NCBI GenBank assembly: GCA_963681505.1
Contig: OY811971.1
Location: forward strand, 7,159,924-7,223,923
DNA from: Eunapius fragilis
Lineage: Eukaryota; Porifera; Demospongiae; Spongillida; Spongillidae
DNA length: 64,000 nucleotides
Direction: 5' to 3'
Below are positions 35,467 to 47,609 of this stretch, in pieces; position 1 is the stretch's first letter; each line of letters opens with the position of its first letter. The position numbers and the translations under genes are program-made. The notes under the pieces are model-generated. The model was not told the DNA's origin. It ran no database searches and saw only the letters and a program-made list of their open reading frames with translations.

Positions 35467-35817
35467 GGGCTATTCCATTATTTAATTATACAGCCCTACA
35501 GATGACAATAAATGGTGTCCAGGGGGGTATAGGGAATATGTCTCAGGGGGTGGTCATTTAAATGCCTGTCCCGGGGGGTTAGAAAGCATAATAGAAGCTT
35601 GTCCAGGGGGGAGGGGAGCAACATAGAAGCTTGTCCAGGGGGGTGGAACAAAACAGAAGCTTGTCCAGGGGGCATTTACAAGTCTGTCCCGGGGAGGTGG
35701 AGATATAATATAAGCTTGTCCAGGGATGCTTTTATAAATTGTCCCGAGGGGGTACGTTTGCAATTAATATTATTGTCATCTGTAGGGGTGTATTACAGTT
35801 AAATAATGGAATAGCCC
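35467..35817. mobile_element. MITE with G-rich internal repeats, copy 1
   Basis: Terminal inverted repeats of about 45 bp: 'gggctattccattatttaa' at 35467 and its reverse complement ending at 35817, each followed inward by 'ctacagatgacaata'. AAT flanks both ends (35464-35466, 35818-35820), a possible 3-bp duplication. The interior is six to seven variable units of 'aagcttgtccagggggg' or 'ctgtcccgggg'. A second copy is at 61930-62309. Confidence 0.85.
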
Positions 35818-36004
35818 AATACACTTCTAATCTTGAATGAGCTGTAGATGCTGGGATCGCCAGATACAGTACTTTCGTGAACTCTGCATTGTCGGCAAGA
35901 GCCAGATTGGCTGTAAATGCATTAACCAACAACTCGTTGGCTTTGGATAGATTCTCGCCTCTCATGCTCCTTGGGCCCAGGGAAGTACCCTGTGTTTTTA
36001 ACAT

Positions 36005-36980
36005 GGAGGCTCATGCTAGGAACGTCATGGCAACTTACAGCAGACAACAGCTGTTATCCCTGCTACTTCTGATTTCTGGGAATGTGAAGACCCCTAGACC
36101 TGGGGGAGATGGTGAGTGTGTTTTGATGGGTATGGAGTGCTGGTGATAAAGATGTTATGTGGAACATGTTATTGAGGTTACTCTATGGTGTGACTTTACA
36201 TCAGCAGAACCTGATAACTATCAAGAACATTCTACAAAAGATAAGAAGTGTGGATTGGAAGTCTGATGGAATTGGGCTGAATCTTGATGCAGCCAAGTTA
36301 AAATGGAGATAGAGTGCTTAGGTTTGTTGGTGACTGCCGATATCACATGGGGTCTCCTCTGACACCTGAGGAAGTGAGGCGCTGGGGAGGCAGGAGGGTG
36401 AGTGACAAGGGGTGTGCAGGGGGTGGGGTTTAAGAAATTAAAGAAGAGAAGTACATACACTATTTCATTTCAGTTGTGAGTCCATTGACCATACTCCCAA
36501 CCGATCCATGGAGTGTCCTGTAAGGGGTTTGCTAAGTTGTTCTCCTTTTCCATGACTTGAGACATCTTTGGTACTCATCTACTAATACGGTGATTGGGTG
36601 GTGCCCAGTTCAACCATCTCATGGCTACATAGTAGTCTTCATCACCATGGCAACCTGACTCACACATGTAATTCATCAGTTTTAAACCTTTGTTCCATTC
36701 CAATGGCCCTCCATATGTCAGAAGTACACATCGGGTGCATCTTAGTGAAGACAACACACCACTACATGAACCCTCCCATCTCCAACCCTCCCACCTCCAA
36801 CCCTCCCACCTCTCTATCCCAGGTAATCAAGCATCAAAGCTGGTCACAATTTTAAAAAACTGTTGAAAACGTTGAACGATCATTTCAGGCCTACCTGGAG
36901 AAGAGGGTGTGGTCAGGTCTCCCCTGGAAGAGATAAAGGAGGTCTTCCCCGCCAGCGGCTTGAATGTGGTCGACAGGAAG
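36005..36980 (+). other. candidate exons of an unrecognised plus-strand gene
   Basis: Three coding-like stretches end at good donors. 36005-36112 starts with ATG (MEAHARNVMATYSRQQLLSL) and ends at GTGAGTG. About 36306-36401 (RFVGDCRYHMGSPLTPEEV) ends at GTGAGTG. About 36886-36972 (PLEEIKEVFPASGLNVVDRK) follows TTTCAG and ends at GTGAGA. Phases do not all join, so an exon may be missing or one call is wrong. The first segment's 'LLLLISGNVKTPRPGG' recalls the 2A-like leader of some LINE proteins. No family recognised for the others. Confidence 0.3.
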
Positions 36981-37241
36981 TGAGAAAAGATGGTGTGTGT
37001 GTGTGTGTGTGTGTGTGGCTTTTTGCCATATGCTACACCACATTTTTATGGCGATTATTATTATTTTCAATTGAGTGTGAGATCAACATGCATATATGTG
37101 GTTATGTTCACCATAACGTTCATCAAATGTTCCTGTGCACTGTCATGTCAGAGGTGAGAAAGGTGATGAGGTCATGTAGAGAGGTAATGATGTGGTCAGC
37201 ATGGTGGGCGTGGTCCATCATATTGTGCTGTCCACTGGCCA

Positions 37242-37432
37242 GCAAGACTGTCACTACAGAGGGCAGGTATATATCACACCAAGACTGTCACTACAGAGGG
37301 CAGGTATGTATCACACCATGACTGTCACTACAGAGGGCAGGTATATATCACACCAAGACTGTCACTACAGAGGACAGGTATATATCACACCAATTAAGAC
37401 TGTCACTACAGAGGACAGGTATGTATCACACC
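37242..37432. repeat. 37-bp minisatellite, five copies
   Basis: Units of 'aagactgtcactacagagg(g/a)caggtat(a/g)tatcacacc' repeat at 37-bp spacing from 37242, the last after a 5-bp insertion. Lies between the HAD gene's last firm exon and the candidate plus-strand exons. Confidence 0.9.
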
Positions 37433-37533
37433 AGCTGATTTCTCTCACTTCATTACTAACCATATCTCTCTAGCTACCTCATCCCCTCTCCCTCCCTCCT
37501 CTCCCTTCCTCCCCTCTCCCTCCTCCCACCCAC

Positions 37534-38628
<1,095 letters not shown>

Positions 38629-38764
38629 CTTGATAATTATGTCATTAAAGTAATACAAACTTGCATTATAGGATTTGCCCCTTGCTATGAAATCATCAAA
38701 AACACCCAAAACAAGACTCCCGAGTTTTGCTAGTTGTAATTGAACGAGAAGACGAAATTTTTTT

Positions 38765-38989
38765 ATGTCGCAAAACCACGCGGTTGTAGAGAATAAAAAG
38801 GGTAATGCCTATCTTCGTAACCAGTCCCGGAATTTCTTGGCTAGGACAAGGTCATCTTCAGTTGGTAGCAACATTTATGGTAGCTCTAGTCGGGTCTGTG
38901 GCAAGGTCCGTCATGGAAAGAGGGAGTTAATTAGAACTTTTGTAGTGTTTAGTTTTTGGTGTATTGGTTTATGTTTGAGTTTTAAATAA
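38765..38989 (+). CDS. possible first exon of a gene divergent from the HAD gene
   Basis: ATG at 38765 opens a basic, Ser/Arg/Asn-rich frame (MSQNHAVVENKKGNAYLRNQ) that starts about 137 bp from the HAD start codon on the other strand. A GT at 'ggcaag|gtccgt' (about 38904) could be a donor. The LINE fragment at 39123 follows, so the remainder may be displaced. No family recognised. Confidence 0.25.
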   Translation: MSQNHAVVENKKGNAYLRNQSRNFLARTRSSSVGSNIYGSSSRVCGKVRHGKRELIRTFVVFSFWCIGLCLSFK

Positions 38990-39122
38990 TAATAATATCT
39001 ATGAATTCTTAAACATGAATACATGTAAATACACATATACATAAGATACACCTGAAAAAGGTAAACTCCATGTACAACCTAACTATTAACACTATGGCTA
39101 CAAGAAAAACAATACTTGTACA

Positions 39123-39715
39123 CTAGAGATGGACTGGGCAAAGGCCTCTTGACAGGATGGCTCTTGCCACAGCTCTCACCAAGCAGATGTTTAGACGGCC
39201 ATATATGTCAGCCAGGACTCTGGACTTGGGGCAGGAAAGATGGATTGCTAAATAGGTAGCCAGTCTAGAGAACAAGTGTTGGGCCTCCTTCCCCCAGTTA
39301 CCATATGTCTCAACTGCCATTGGTATGCACATCCATCCCAATTCACGACACTTTGGGTCATTGGCAGCATGCTTCCTAGTTTCAGCAGACAGAGCTGCTA
39401 CACCTGCAATTCTGCTTGAGTCTTTCAAGGAGACTGGAGTGAGGGGAGAAGTGACTGTGATGTCTAGGGCAGCAGGTTGGCCTCTCTCCCAACCCTCCAC
39501 AAGGACATCAGCTGGACGGGAGTGATTGATGTCACGACACATACCATGACCTGCTTCCACCCTGACAGACAGGTGTGCCTTGCGACATAAATCTGCAATG
39601 ATGTCACGCAGTTTGTTGTGTCTGATGACTGTGTCACCTCCATGTCTATAGGACACAGCATGGTGACTAAGGGAGTCAAGAGCGACCCCTGGGCAAAATG
39701 GGCACACTGAGGCAA
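39123..39715 (-). pseudogene. RLE-type LINE fragment A: zinc knuckle and endonuclease C-terminus
   Basis: One open frame of about 194 codons holds the C-terminal module shared by all five copies here. It begins with 'CPFCPGVALDSLSHHAVSY', a C-x2-C...H-H knuckle, then 'RHNKLRDI'. 'RPADVLVEGW...AALDITVTSPL' follows, matching the restriction-like endonuclease pattern (R/K)-P-x-D then D/E about 12-14 residues on. Last comes 'ETYGNWGKEAQHLFSRLA...DIYGRLN'. Such enzymes nick the target for reverse transcription. RT is absent: the copy stops at 39715. Confidence 0.75.
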
Positions 39716-39769
39716 CTGAAGTGTCCAGACCTTGTATCTTGTATTATGTGAATAATAAATGTGCAGTCA

Positions 39770-40260
39770 ACAGCATACACTAAAAGAACTGGACTGTCGG
39801 CCACAGATGCTGCCCAGGCCACTGAGTCTAGGAAACACCACGTCAATGACCCCAAGCGCACAGATCTAGGATGGGTATGTGTCCCTGTGTTCGTTGTGGA
39901 GCTTTGGGAAAAGAAGCCACTGCCATTATCTCATCTGTAGCTATAATTCACTGCATGAAAGTTTGGATTTACAATATATTTACTACTGATCAAATGTGGT
40001 GCAAATGTGTTAGTAAATATTGTATATGTGACATCAACACAATAGTAAATATAAAGCTTTCATTTACTATAGCGGAAATGTCACATATACAATATTCACA
40101 TAACACATGTGCACCACATTTGAACGGTAGTAAATGTATTATAAATCCAAACTTTCATGCAGTGAGCTTTAGACTAGCCATCTCCATGTGTCGGCCAAAG
40201 TCCATTGTACTTAATGAGATCTATAGCCGACTGGAAGCTAGTGCTCAGTTTCCTGCCTGG
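39770..40260 (+). pseudogene. RLE-type LINE fragment B, split by a MITE
   Basis: Pieces of the same C-terminal module on the plus strand: about 39780-39940 (frame-broken counterpart of '...NTTSMTPSAQI', then 'EKEATAIISSVA') and, after a 216-bp insert, 40168-40235 ('ISMCRPKSIVLNEIYSRLE'). Removing the insert restores colinearity with copy E (43690-45640). Confidence 0.65.
39949..40164. mobile_element. MITE with long inverted repeats inside LINE fragment B
   Basis: 'cactgcatgaaagtttggattta' at 39949 is inverted at 40142-40164. The arms extend about 90 bp each with a central 'taaagctttcattta'. AGCT occurs just outside both ends (39938-39942 region and 40165-40168), a possible target-site duplication. 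No ORF. Confidence 0.75.
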
Positions 40261-40497
40261 CAGCCAGCCTGGCCCTGCAGCTGCAGTACAGCTAGTCAAA
40301 GGTCATCATAAACATCTACCAGAGGGCTTAACCTCACCTTATAATTAGTTCACTGTAATGCTAGAGCATTGCTCTACCGTGCAAGGTTTCGGCATTCAGA
40401 GGACAAGGATTGAGGTGTGTGGTGTGGATGCTCCTATTATGTTGTTGTGTTGTACTTTTCATTTATCCTTTTTTTTTAATTTTTTTTTCCTTATGTC

Positions 40498-42649
40498 TTT
40501 CCCAAAGTTGACAGCAGCAGGACCTTATGGTTTACGCATCCAACATATCATAGATGCATCAGAGGTGCCTCAACAGACACACATCCTCCAGTCACTAAGG
40601 GGTGTCATCAACCTTCTTGCTGCTGGCAGAGCACCACCTGAGGTGTCCACTTTCCTTGCTGGGGGCAGTTTGACAGCTCTTAACAAGTCAAAATCTGGCA
40701 GCATCTTTGATATTCGTCCTATTGCTGTAGGAGAAAGCTTACGCCATTTGGTGGGTAATTGTCTTTGTACTGCAGTTAAGACAAAGGCAGCAGAGTTCTT
40801 CAAACCATTTCAGTTTGGTGTCGCTTGTTCTTTTGGAGCAGAACAGATCGCACATGGTTTGAGAGCATGTATTGAGAACCACTGGCTTGATGATGATTTT
40901 GTTGTTCCAAAGGTGGACATGAAGAACGCTTTCAACGTGGTCTCACGTCAGGCTCTGCTCTCTGAGTGTAGCACTCACTTCCCTGAGCTGCTTCCATGGG
41001 CCAGTTGGTGTTATAGCCAGCATCCCATCCTGTGGCACCCATTAGGTCGCCTGCGTTCGGAGCAAGGGGTTCAACAAGGTGACCCTCTAGGCCCTCTTTT
41101 TTTCTCCCTGGTTCTGAACATCCTGGTTTCAAAAATCACATCCAGTGGAGTTTGTGCAGACTTGTCCTACCACGCCTGGTATCTGGATGATGGTGTGTTA
41201 GCAGGTCCCAGATCAGCGGTTCTCAGAGCCCTCACCATTATTCAGGATCAAGGTCCTTCTCTGGGTCTCATCATAAACATCCCTAAATGTGAGATCTTCA
41301 GCCGTAGTGACATCAGCTCATTTCCACCAGCTATGAAAGGATCCAACTGTCCCAATTTGGTTATTCTGGGCATTCCCATTGGTGACCAAGCATTCTGTTC
41401 TGCCTTTATTTCAGGGAAGCATGGGGAGGCTAAAGCTCTGTTGCTGCAACTTGAAGAAGGATCCACATGTGGCATTTTCACTTTTTCGGCAGTGTGCAGG
41501 TTTTTGCAAGATGGCTCACCTTGCCCGTGGTACTCCACCCTCTCAAGCTATGTCAGCCCTTAAGGCCTTTGATCTTGACATACGCAGTTGCTTCTCACAT
41601 TGCACTGCTATTGACACCTGTAATCAGGCCTGGCAGCAGGCAGAGCTCGGTTTGAGTACGGGTGGCCTTGGTTTACGCTCTATTTCTCGTCACTCACCAG
41701 CAGCGTATATTGCATCCCTGAGCTCATCTGGTTTTAGTACGTCCTCTCAACAACACCTTAAACATGCAGTAGAGGCATTCAACTCCCTTGTTCCAACTTC
41801 TGATGCAGTCTGTGTAGAGGATGTGTTGACATCACCCTTACACCAAAATATGCTATCCACAAAAGTGGACAACCACCTTTTCAATCTGCTCCTAGGGAAC
41901 TCCTCCCCCGCAGATAGAGCTTGCCTGCTTTCAGTTTCCTCCCCACATGCTGCCTCATGGATCTCAGTCATTCTGAGGGGCTTGGCCTCCATCTGGAGCC
42001 ATCTGAATTTCAGGTAGCCATCAAGTGGTGGCTGGGCCTTGACACCTCTAGTGGTGCTATGTGTACTCTGTGTCCAGGGAGTGTGCTCGATCCCCTAGGT
42101 CATCACGCTCTCACCTGCAAGCGAGGTGGTGTAGTTGCCTCTCATCACAATAAACTCCGAGACACCCTAGCGGAGGCCTGTAGCTGGGCCCACTTGAGTG
42201 TTAAGGTGGAGGCAGGATGCAACCTCACCCTTAACCATAGCCACTCCTGTGCAGCTGACATCCTGATACCCAACTGGTCTGTGGGCAAGCCAGCAACCTT
42301 TGACCTATCTGTGACCTCACCGCTAAATTAAAACGTTTTGTTGGAAGCGGGACTCACAGCTGGTGCAGCCGCCAGTGCTACAGAGCTGAGAGAGCATGAG
42401 GCAAATGATGGGAAGTGCAGGAAGCTTGGGTGGGTCTGTGTCCCCATGGTCGTTGAAGCTTATGGGGCTTGGGGTGCTGAAGCCATGGAGTCATTGTCGT
42501 GTCTGGCCTCTCGCCTAGCAACCAGTTCGAACAAGGCAAAGGCAGCTGTCCTCAATAGCCTGTATGGCAGGCTAAATCTTAAACTTGTTAAAGCAAATGC
42601 CACTGCAATGCTGTCTAGATGCTTTGCCTCGGACATGTACACTGTTTAA
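40498..42649 (+). pseudogene. RLE-type LINE copy C: RT plus C-terminal endonuclease, nearly complete
   Basis: The reverse transcriptase runs 40498-41450: 'AAGPYGLRIQHI', 'IRPIAVGESLRHLV', 'KVDMKNAFNVVSRQALL', 'GVQQGDPLGPLFFSLVLN', and the active site 'YLDDG' (about 41179-41193). A thumb-like region continues in another frame (41460-42017, 'WQQAELGLSTGGLGLRSISR'). The third frame (41955-42649) has 'CTLCPGSVLDPLGHHALTC', 'HNKLRDTLAEAC', 'CAADILIPNWSVGKPATFDL', an in-frame TAA at 42328-42330, and 'AYGAWGAEAMESL'. The order RT, CCHC-like knuckle, PD-(D/E)xK-like domain is that of site-specific-type LINEs (R2/NeSL/HERO grade). N-terminal zinc fingers were not found. Two frame changes and one stop make it inactive. 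The tail at 42650 is AT-rich. Confidence 0.75.
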
Positions 42650-42686
42650 ATATAGTAGTTTCTTATTTTATTATGATATGTCATCT

Positions 42687-42837
42687 TATAATTTTCACTA
42701 TAATTATAATTATAAGCATCTATTGTAAGTTAGTTATCCTTATAATAATGTAATTGTGTTTGTCCATTTATCCTGCTGTAACTGTATTCAATAATTTTTA
42801 ATTGCACATTATTTATAATTATAGTGAAAATTATAAC
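42687..42837. mobile_element. small AT-rich inverted-repeat element
   Basis: 'ttataattttcactataattataa' at 42687 is inverted at about 42812-42837. Total about 150 bp, between LINE copies C and D. Confidence 0.6.
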
Positions 42838-42868
42838 ATGAAAAAAAATTATAATAATAATGATTGGG

Positions 42869-43524
42869 TCTGCACCTTGATCCACCAGTACATCAAGTTG
42901 CTATGAAGTGGTGGCTTGGCCTAGACACATCCCAGGGGTCCCAGTGTGCACTTTGCCCTGACAATGCCCTAGACCCCCTTGGACATCACGCCATCACTTG
43001 TAAGCGGGGGGGGGGGGGGTGATGTGGTAACGCGACATAACACCCTGCGTGATGTACTGGCTGAAACGTGCCATCGGGCTCATCTCAGTGTCCAGGTGGA
43101 AGCTGGCAGTGACCTCACTGCTGACCATAGCCACACCTGCCCTGCTGACCTTTTGTTGACCAACTGGGCTACGGGCAAGACAGCAGCATTTGATGTATCT
43201 GTGACCTCTCCGTTTAATACTCTCACCTTGTTGGAAGCAGGAGTGTCTGCAGGTTCAGCTGCCAGAGCCACTGAAGATAGAAAACATAAAGCCAATGATG
43301 CCAAGTATGATGAACTGGGCTGGTTGTGTGTTCCCTTGGTTACTGAAACTTATGGTGCATGGGGAAAGGAAGCCACAGAAGCTTTCTCCCAGGTGGCCTC
43401 TCGGATTGCCACCTTAACTCGCAGGCCCAAGTCAGTAGTATTAAGTGACATTTATGGCAGGCTGAACCTTCACCTGGTGAGGGCCAACGCCACAGCCATC
43501 CTCACCAGATGTGTCCTGTCTTAA
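42869..43524 (+). pseudogene. RLE-type LINE copy D: C-terminal module
   Basis: Starts mid-domain ('LHLDPPVHQVAMKWWLGLD'-type sequence at about 42880), then the knuckle 'CALCPDNALDPLGHHAITC', a 13-base G run at 43006-43019 that shifts the frame, and an open 'RHNTLRDVLAETC'. Next are 'CPADLLLTNWATGKTAAFDV' and 'ETYGAWGKEATEAFSQVA', ending 'LTRCVLS' and TAA at 43522-43524. The stop position matches the natural C-terminus of the family. A 5'-truncated insertion. Confidence 0.75.
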
Positions 43525-43689
43525 ACTATTGATATACTTCATAGTGTGTAATGTATTATTGTTGTTATAATTGTGTATGCATTTAAAAAATATCTTTAAA
43601 AATAATAATAATTTTAAGTATAATGTACTATAATTACATGAATATACAGAAACAGCACTGATTAAATACAAAGTACAGCTCTACATGCA

Positions 43690-45640
43690 GTACACAAGCT
43701 ATCCTAGAGAGAATAGCTGTAGCATTAGCCCTGACATGGTGGAGATTCAGTCGGCCATAGATCTCATCAAGTACGATGGACGTTGGCCGACACATGGAAG
43801 TGGCAAGTGTAGAGGCTACAGAGGAGATAATGGCAGTGGCTTCTTTTCCCCAAGCTCCATATGTTTCAACGACCATAGGGACACATACCCATCCTTGATC
43901 TGTGCGCTTGGGGTCATTGGCGTGGTGTTTCCTAGACTCAGTGCCTGGGCAGCAGCTGTGGCCAACACTCCCGCTTCCAACAAATTGACACGGTTTAGCT
44001 GTGAGGTGATGAACACATCTAATACTGCTGTTCTGCCCACAAACCAGTTAGGAAGAAGTATGTAAGCTGGACGGGTCTTACTGTGGTCTCTACTCAGGCT
44101 GTTGCCGACTTCCACCTTAATCCCTATGTGAGCCCGACGACAAGTCTCCACCAGGATGTCCCTAATCATGTTATGCCGAGTTACCACATCTCCACCATAC
44201 TTGCAGGTAACTGCATGGTGGCCAAGATGGTCAAGTTTACTACCTGGGCATAGTGCACATTGTGAGCCCTCTGAAACACCAAGACCAAGTCACCATTTGA
44301 TGGCTACCTGGAAAACAGGAGGATCCATGTGAAGCCCTAAGCTCTCGGGGGGGCATAACTGAAAGCCAGGATGCTGCATGGGGAGACGAGCTTTGTCTGC
44401 TACTGAAGATGAGTTCAGCAGTACGTTGAAAACATGGTCATCTAACTTACCAGAAAGGGATTTCTGTGAGACTGGTGTAGTGAGGAGCGACTCGACACTA
44501 ACTACATCTGCAGATGAGACCAAGCTGTTAAAGATCTCTACTGCTTGAGTCAGGTGGGGCATAAGGAAGAGATGAATGCTGCTGATGAGTGGCGAGATAA
44601 TGACCGAAACCCAAGACCCCCTCTACTTGGGCTACACTGAGCCTGCTGCCAAACTGTATCGGATGCGTCAACACTAATCCATCGGCAGAAGGACATTCTG
44701 ATGTCATCATCAATTAGAGCAGAGGCTTTACATGTAAGCGTTGATGGAGTTGCCCTTGCCAGATGTACCAGTTTGCATATGGATCCACAGAGACAAAGAA
44801 GGATTAAAGCAACCTGAGGGTCAACAACTCCAACCTTCTCAAGTTGTGACAATAGGATCTTGGCCTTAGAGTGTTTATAAAGAAGGAACAAAAATCCATT
44901 CACCGATGGGAATCCCAAGAATCTCCATAATGGGCTTGTCAGATTTCTTAATGTTCAATGGGATCATATCAAGACCATGTCGGCTAAACACCTCACACTT
45001 AGGCAGGTTGATGATAATACCCAGAGCAGGGCCTTCCTCCTGGAGCAGATAGAGTCAATATCCAGCATAAGGAAGACCTTGGGCTAGCCACAGCCCCACC
45101 ATCCAAATACCAGGGCATGGAAAGGAATGTTAGAGCAGGCACTTTCTCTTGCATGCTGTTTTCATTACTAGGATGTTTAGACTAGTGAGTATAGCATGGG
45201 TCCAAGTGGATCCCCTTGTTGGATATACCTGGTTCGGATGACAAGCAACCTAGTGAGTGCCAAAGAAGGGGATGCTGTCCATAGCACCAGCTGACCCAAG
45301 GGAGAAGTTCAGGAAAGTGCTTAGCACACTCTGACAGAAGAGCTTGACGAGAAACCAAATTAAAGTCATTGGTCATATCTACTTTCAACACACCAAAGTC
45401 ATGCTCCATCCAGTGTTGATCTATACAGGTTCTCAAGCCATGAGCAATTCTCTCAGCACCACAGGGGACAGCCACACCAAATTGATATGGCTCAAAAAAT
45501 GATGCCATTTTGCTTCAAAGGACAGCACATAGGCATTTCCCTGTCAGACGACATAAGACCTCCCCAACAGCAATGGGGCCGATGTCACCTGGGGTGGGCT
45601 TGTTGAGGGCAGTAAGGTTACCTCCAGCAAGAAAGATCCT
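43690..45640 (-). pseudogene. RLE-type LINE copy E, reverse orientation
   Basis: Reads leftward from RT to endonuclease: about 45640-45510 ('IGPIAVGEVLC'-type), 45508-45210 ('FGVAVPCGAERIAHGLR', 'LKVDMTNDFNLVSRQALL'). The catalytic box region is degraded (45200-44920). Then 44918-44550, 44562-44290 ('LGLHMDPPVFQVAIKW') and 44187-43690 ('RHNMIRDILVETCRR', 'RPAYILLPNWFVGRTAVLD', 'ETYGAWGEK', 'LDEIYGRLNLHHVRANA'). At least five frame changes. In the endonuclease motif the RPxD aspartate is replaced (RPAY), a damaging change. It faces copies C and D tail to tail. Confidence 0.75.
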
Positions 45641-45644
45641 TATT

Positions 45645-45680
45645 ATTATTATTATTATTATTTTTTTTTTTTTTTTGGGC
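45645..45680. repeat. (ATT)n and poly-T
   Basis: 'ttattattattattattatta' followed by about 17 t, at the upstream edge of LINE copy E. Confidence 0.9.
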
Positions 45681-45689
45681 TTGAATGTG

Positions 45690-46430
45690 TATTATTTCAA
45701 AATACAGATACTAGAGAATACATGAATGGGAATCAATGCTTATTATTATTATGTGTTCAATTTGTGGTACCGCGCGTACTATAACATCAACGTGTATCCT
45801 TTATAAATAATATGCTGGACCAAAATTTTGGGGGGCTTTAGCTCCCCCAAGCCCCCCCCCCCCCCCCCCCCTCCCTTACGACGGCCTTGTAACACAAAGT
45901 TGTGGAAACACTTCAAGTTGGCTCGGGCGGCCCAGTTCAACGAATGGAGTTTGTGCGCTCTCTGTGAACAGGTGAAAAAGGATTACATTATATCCAGAGT
46001 TGATGGTTCTACTTCAAAGATGAGGAAGATGAACGCAAGTTGTATGTGTGCCTGGGGACCAGACAATGTATTTTAGGTCTGGTCCCCAGACTAAGGCTGC
46101 TTTGCATTTGTGAATATCGTTCCTCCACTTACTCCAGAAATCTGAAAAAATGCATGCCTACGGCAGAATCCACCAGTTGGCGATAGCAAAGATGGCACTA
46201 AAGTAATTGGCTGTTCCAGCATCAAGTGCACCTTCTGAACTAGTTTTGTTTTCACAATTGAAGCTAATCCTGACAGAAAGAGGTGGAGAATTGATGCAGA
46301 CAGAAAGGTTTTTACGCTGAAACAAGAACATTAACTTCCGTGCCTAGTTTCCATCCTCGCCTCCTTAATTCATGTCCGTATATATTCATTCTTTGTACAT
46401 TATTTATCCGTTGAATCATTGCTGTATGTA
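45690..46430. other. no gene recognised; C run 45854-45872
   Basis: A short G/C-run repeat piece (45825-45890) and unclassified sequence up to the Ginger-like element. A short direct/inverted pair 'ctggggaccagac'/'gtctggtccccag' lies at about 46051-46090. Confidence 0.4.
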
Positions 46431-46432
46431 TA

Positions 46433-46500
46433 TGTTATGCGCGAAGCATGGATTTGCGCAATCGGGATTGCCCTGCGCAAACCCTGGATCCATGGTTTGT
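46433..46500 (+). repeat. left terminal inverted repeat of the Ginger-like element
   Basis: 68 bases, pairing with 52635-52704. Contains two 'gcgcaa' cores and 'ggatccatgg'. The next bases (ttgcgcaatctcgag) carry a further 'gcgcaa' but no longer match the right end. Confidence 0.85.
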
Positions 46501-47609
46501 TTGCGCAATCTCGAGATTCCACCAACGTATTGACGTAATCAGTTGCATTTCGAATTAAAGGACTGAAGCTATTACGAAGTTACAACTTGTATCGTACCGT
46601 TCAGAATACCCATTGATAACAGTCTCTTGGTCACCAAGCTGTTTGGGCCTTTTCAACACCATACGTTGTGTACAGCTGCTTCATCAACCATAGATTATAG
46701 AAGAAGGATAGGAAACAAATCACGTGAGCCATAGACTTCTATAGATCTTCTGGCGCGCACTCCGCATAGTTGTTAATTGGATGTGAAACGTTCCTCCCCT
46801 AAAACGACAACCAGAATTTGAAGAGGTAAAGAAGTTTTGAGAGAGTATTCTGATAGAGCTGTAAACGCTGATCACGTTGATGTAAGTTTTGTTAGAGGCA
46901 TGCATGTGCATACGGTGGTCGATACGCACGTTTGTAGGAATCACTTATAAAATTAAAATATGAACTGCGGCGTTCTGAATCCAAACGCATTGGTTTCAAT
47001 CCTCTTGGAAGGTTTTTTCGTGTAGCTTTCGTGAAACTACACAACATGGTGTATGTTATACCTACGCCAGATTCTTATTGTGCGTGTGAGAGCCAAAAAA
47101 CTATTTCCAGATAGGAGGACAAACTGGGGCGTGTTGCGGGCGTATCTTTATAGTGGTCAGGGCGATATTGAGTATACATGTTAGGAAGTGTATTTTACAC
47201 AGCAACGCATTTTGGTTTTAGTGTAACAAGCTTCGTATGGGGAGAAAACAAGGTACCACTTCATGTGTCTCCTTAGACCTGATGAATAGGACTGGGCACT
47301 CGAAGTTTAGGCTGGATTGCAGAACGAAGAGGACGACAAAGGATGGCTCATTTGCGCTGTCAGTGTGCATCCCGTTGGATAAAGTGAGCTTGTTTCCTAT
47401 CTCCATTCCACTAAAAGACCTTCCTCTAAAGGTGGGAATGTAAAGAACGCTTTTCTGTACAATCTTGATGATAATAGTGGAATGGGTACGAGAACTATGC
47501 GGACTGCACGTGTTAATTGACTTGTTTCCTATCCTTCTACTCTATAATCTATGCATCAACCAACTGTCAGTTGCTAGGCGTTATTTAGAGCGGATCGGTT
47601 ATATGCGAT

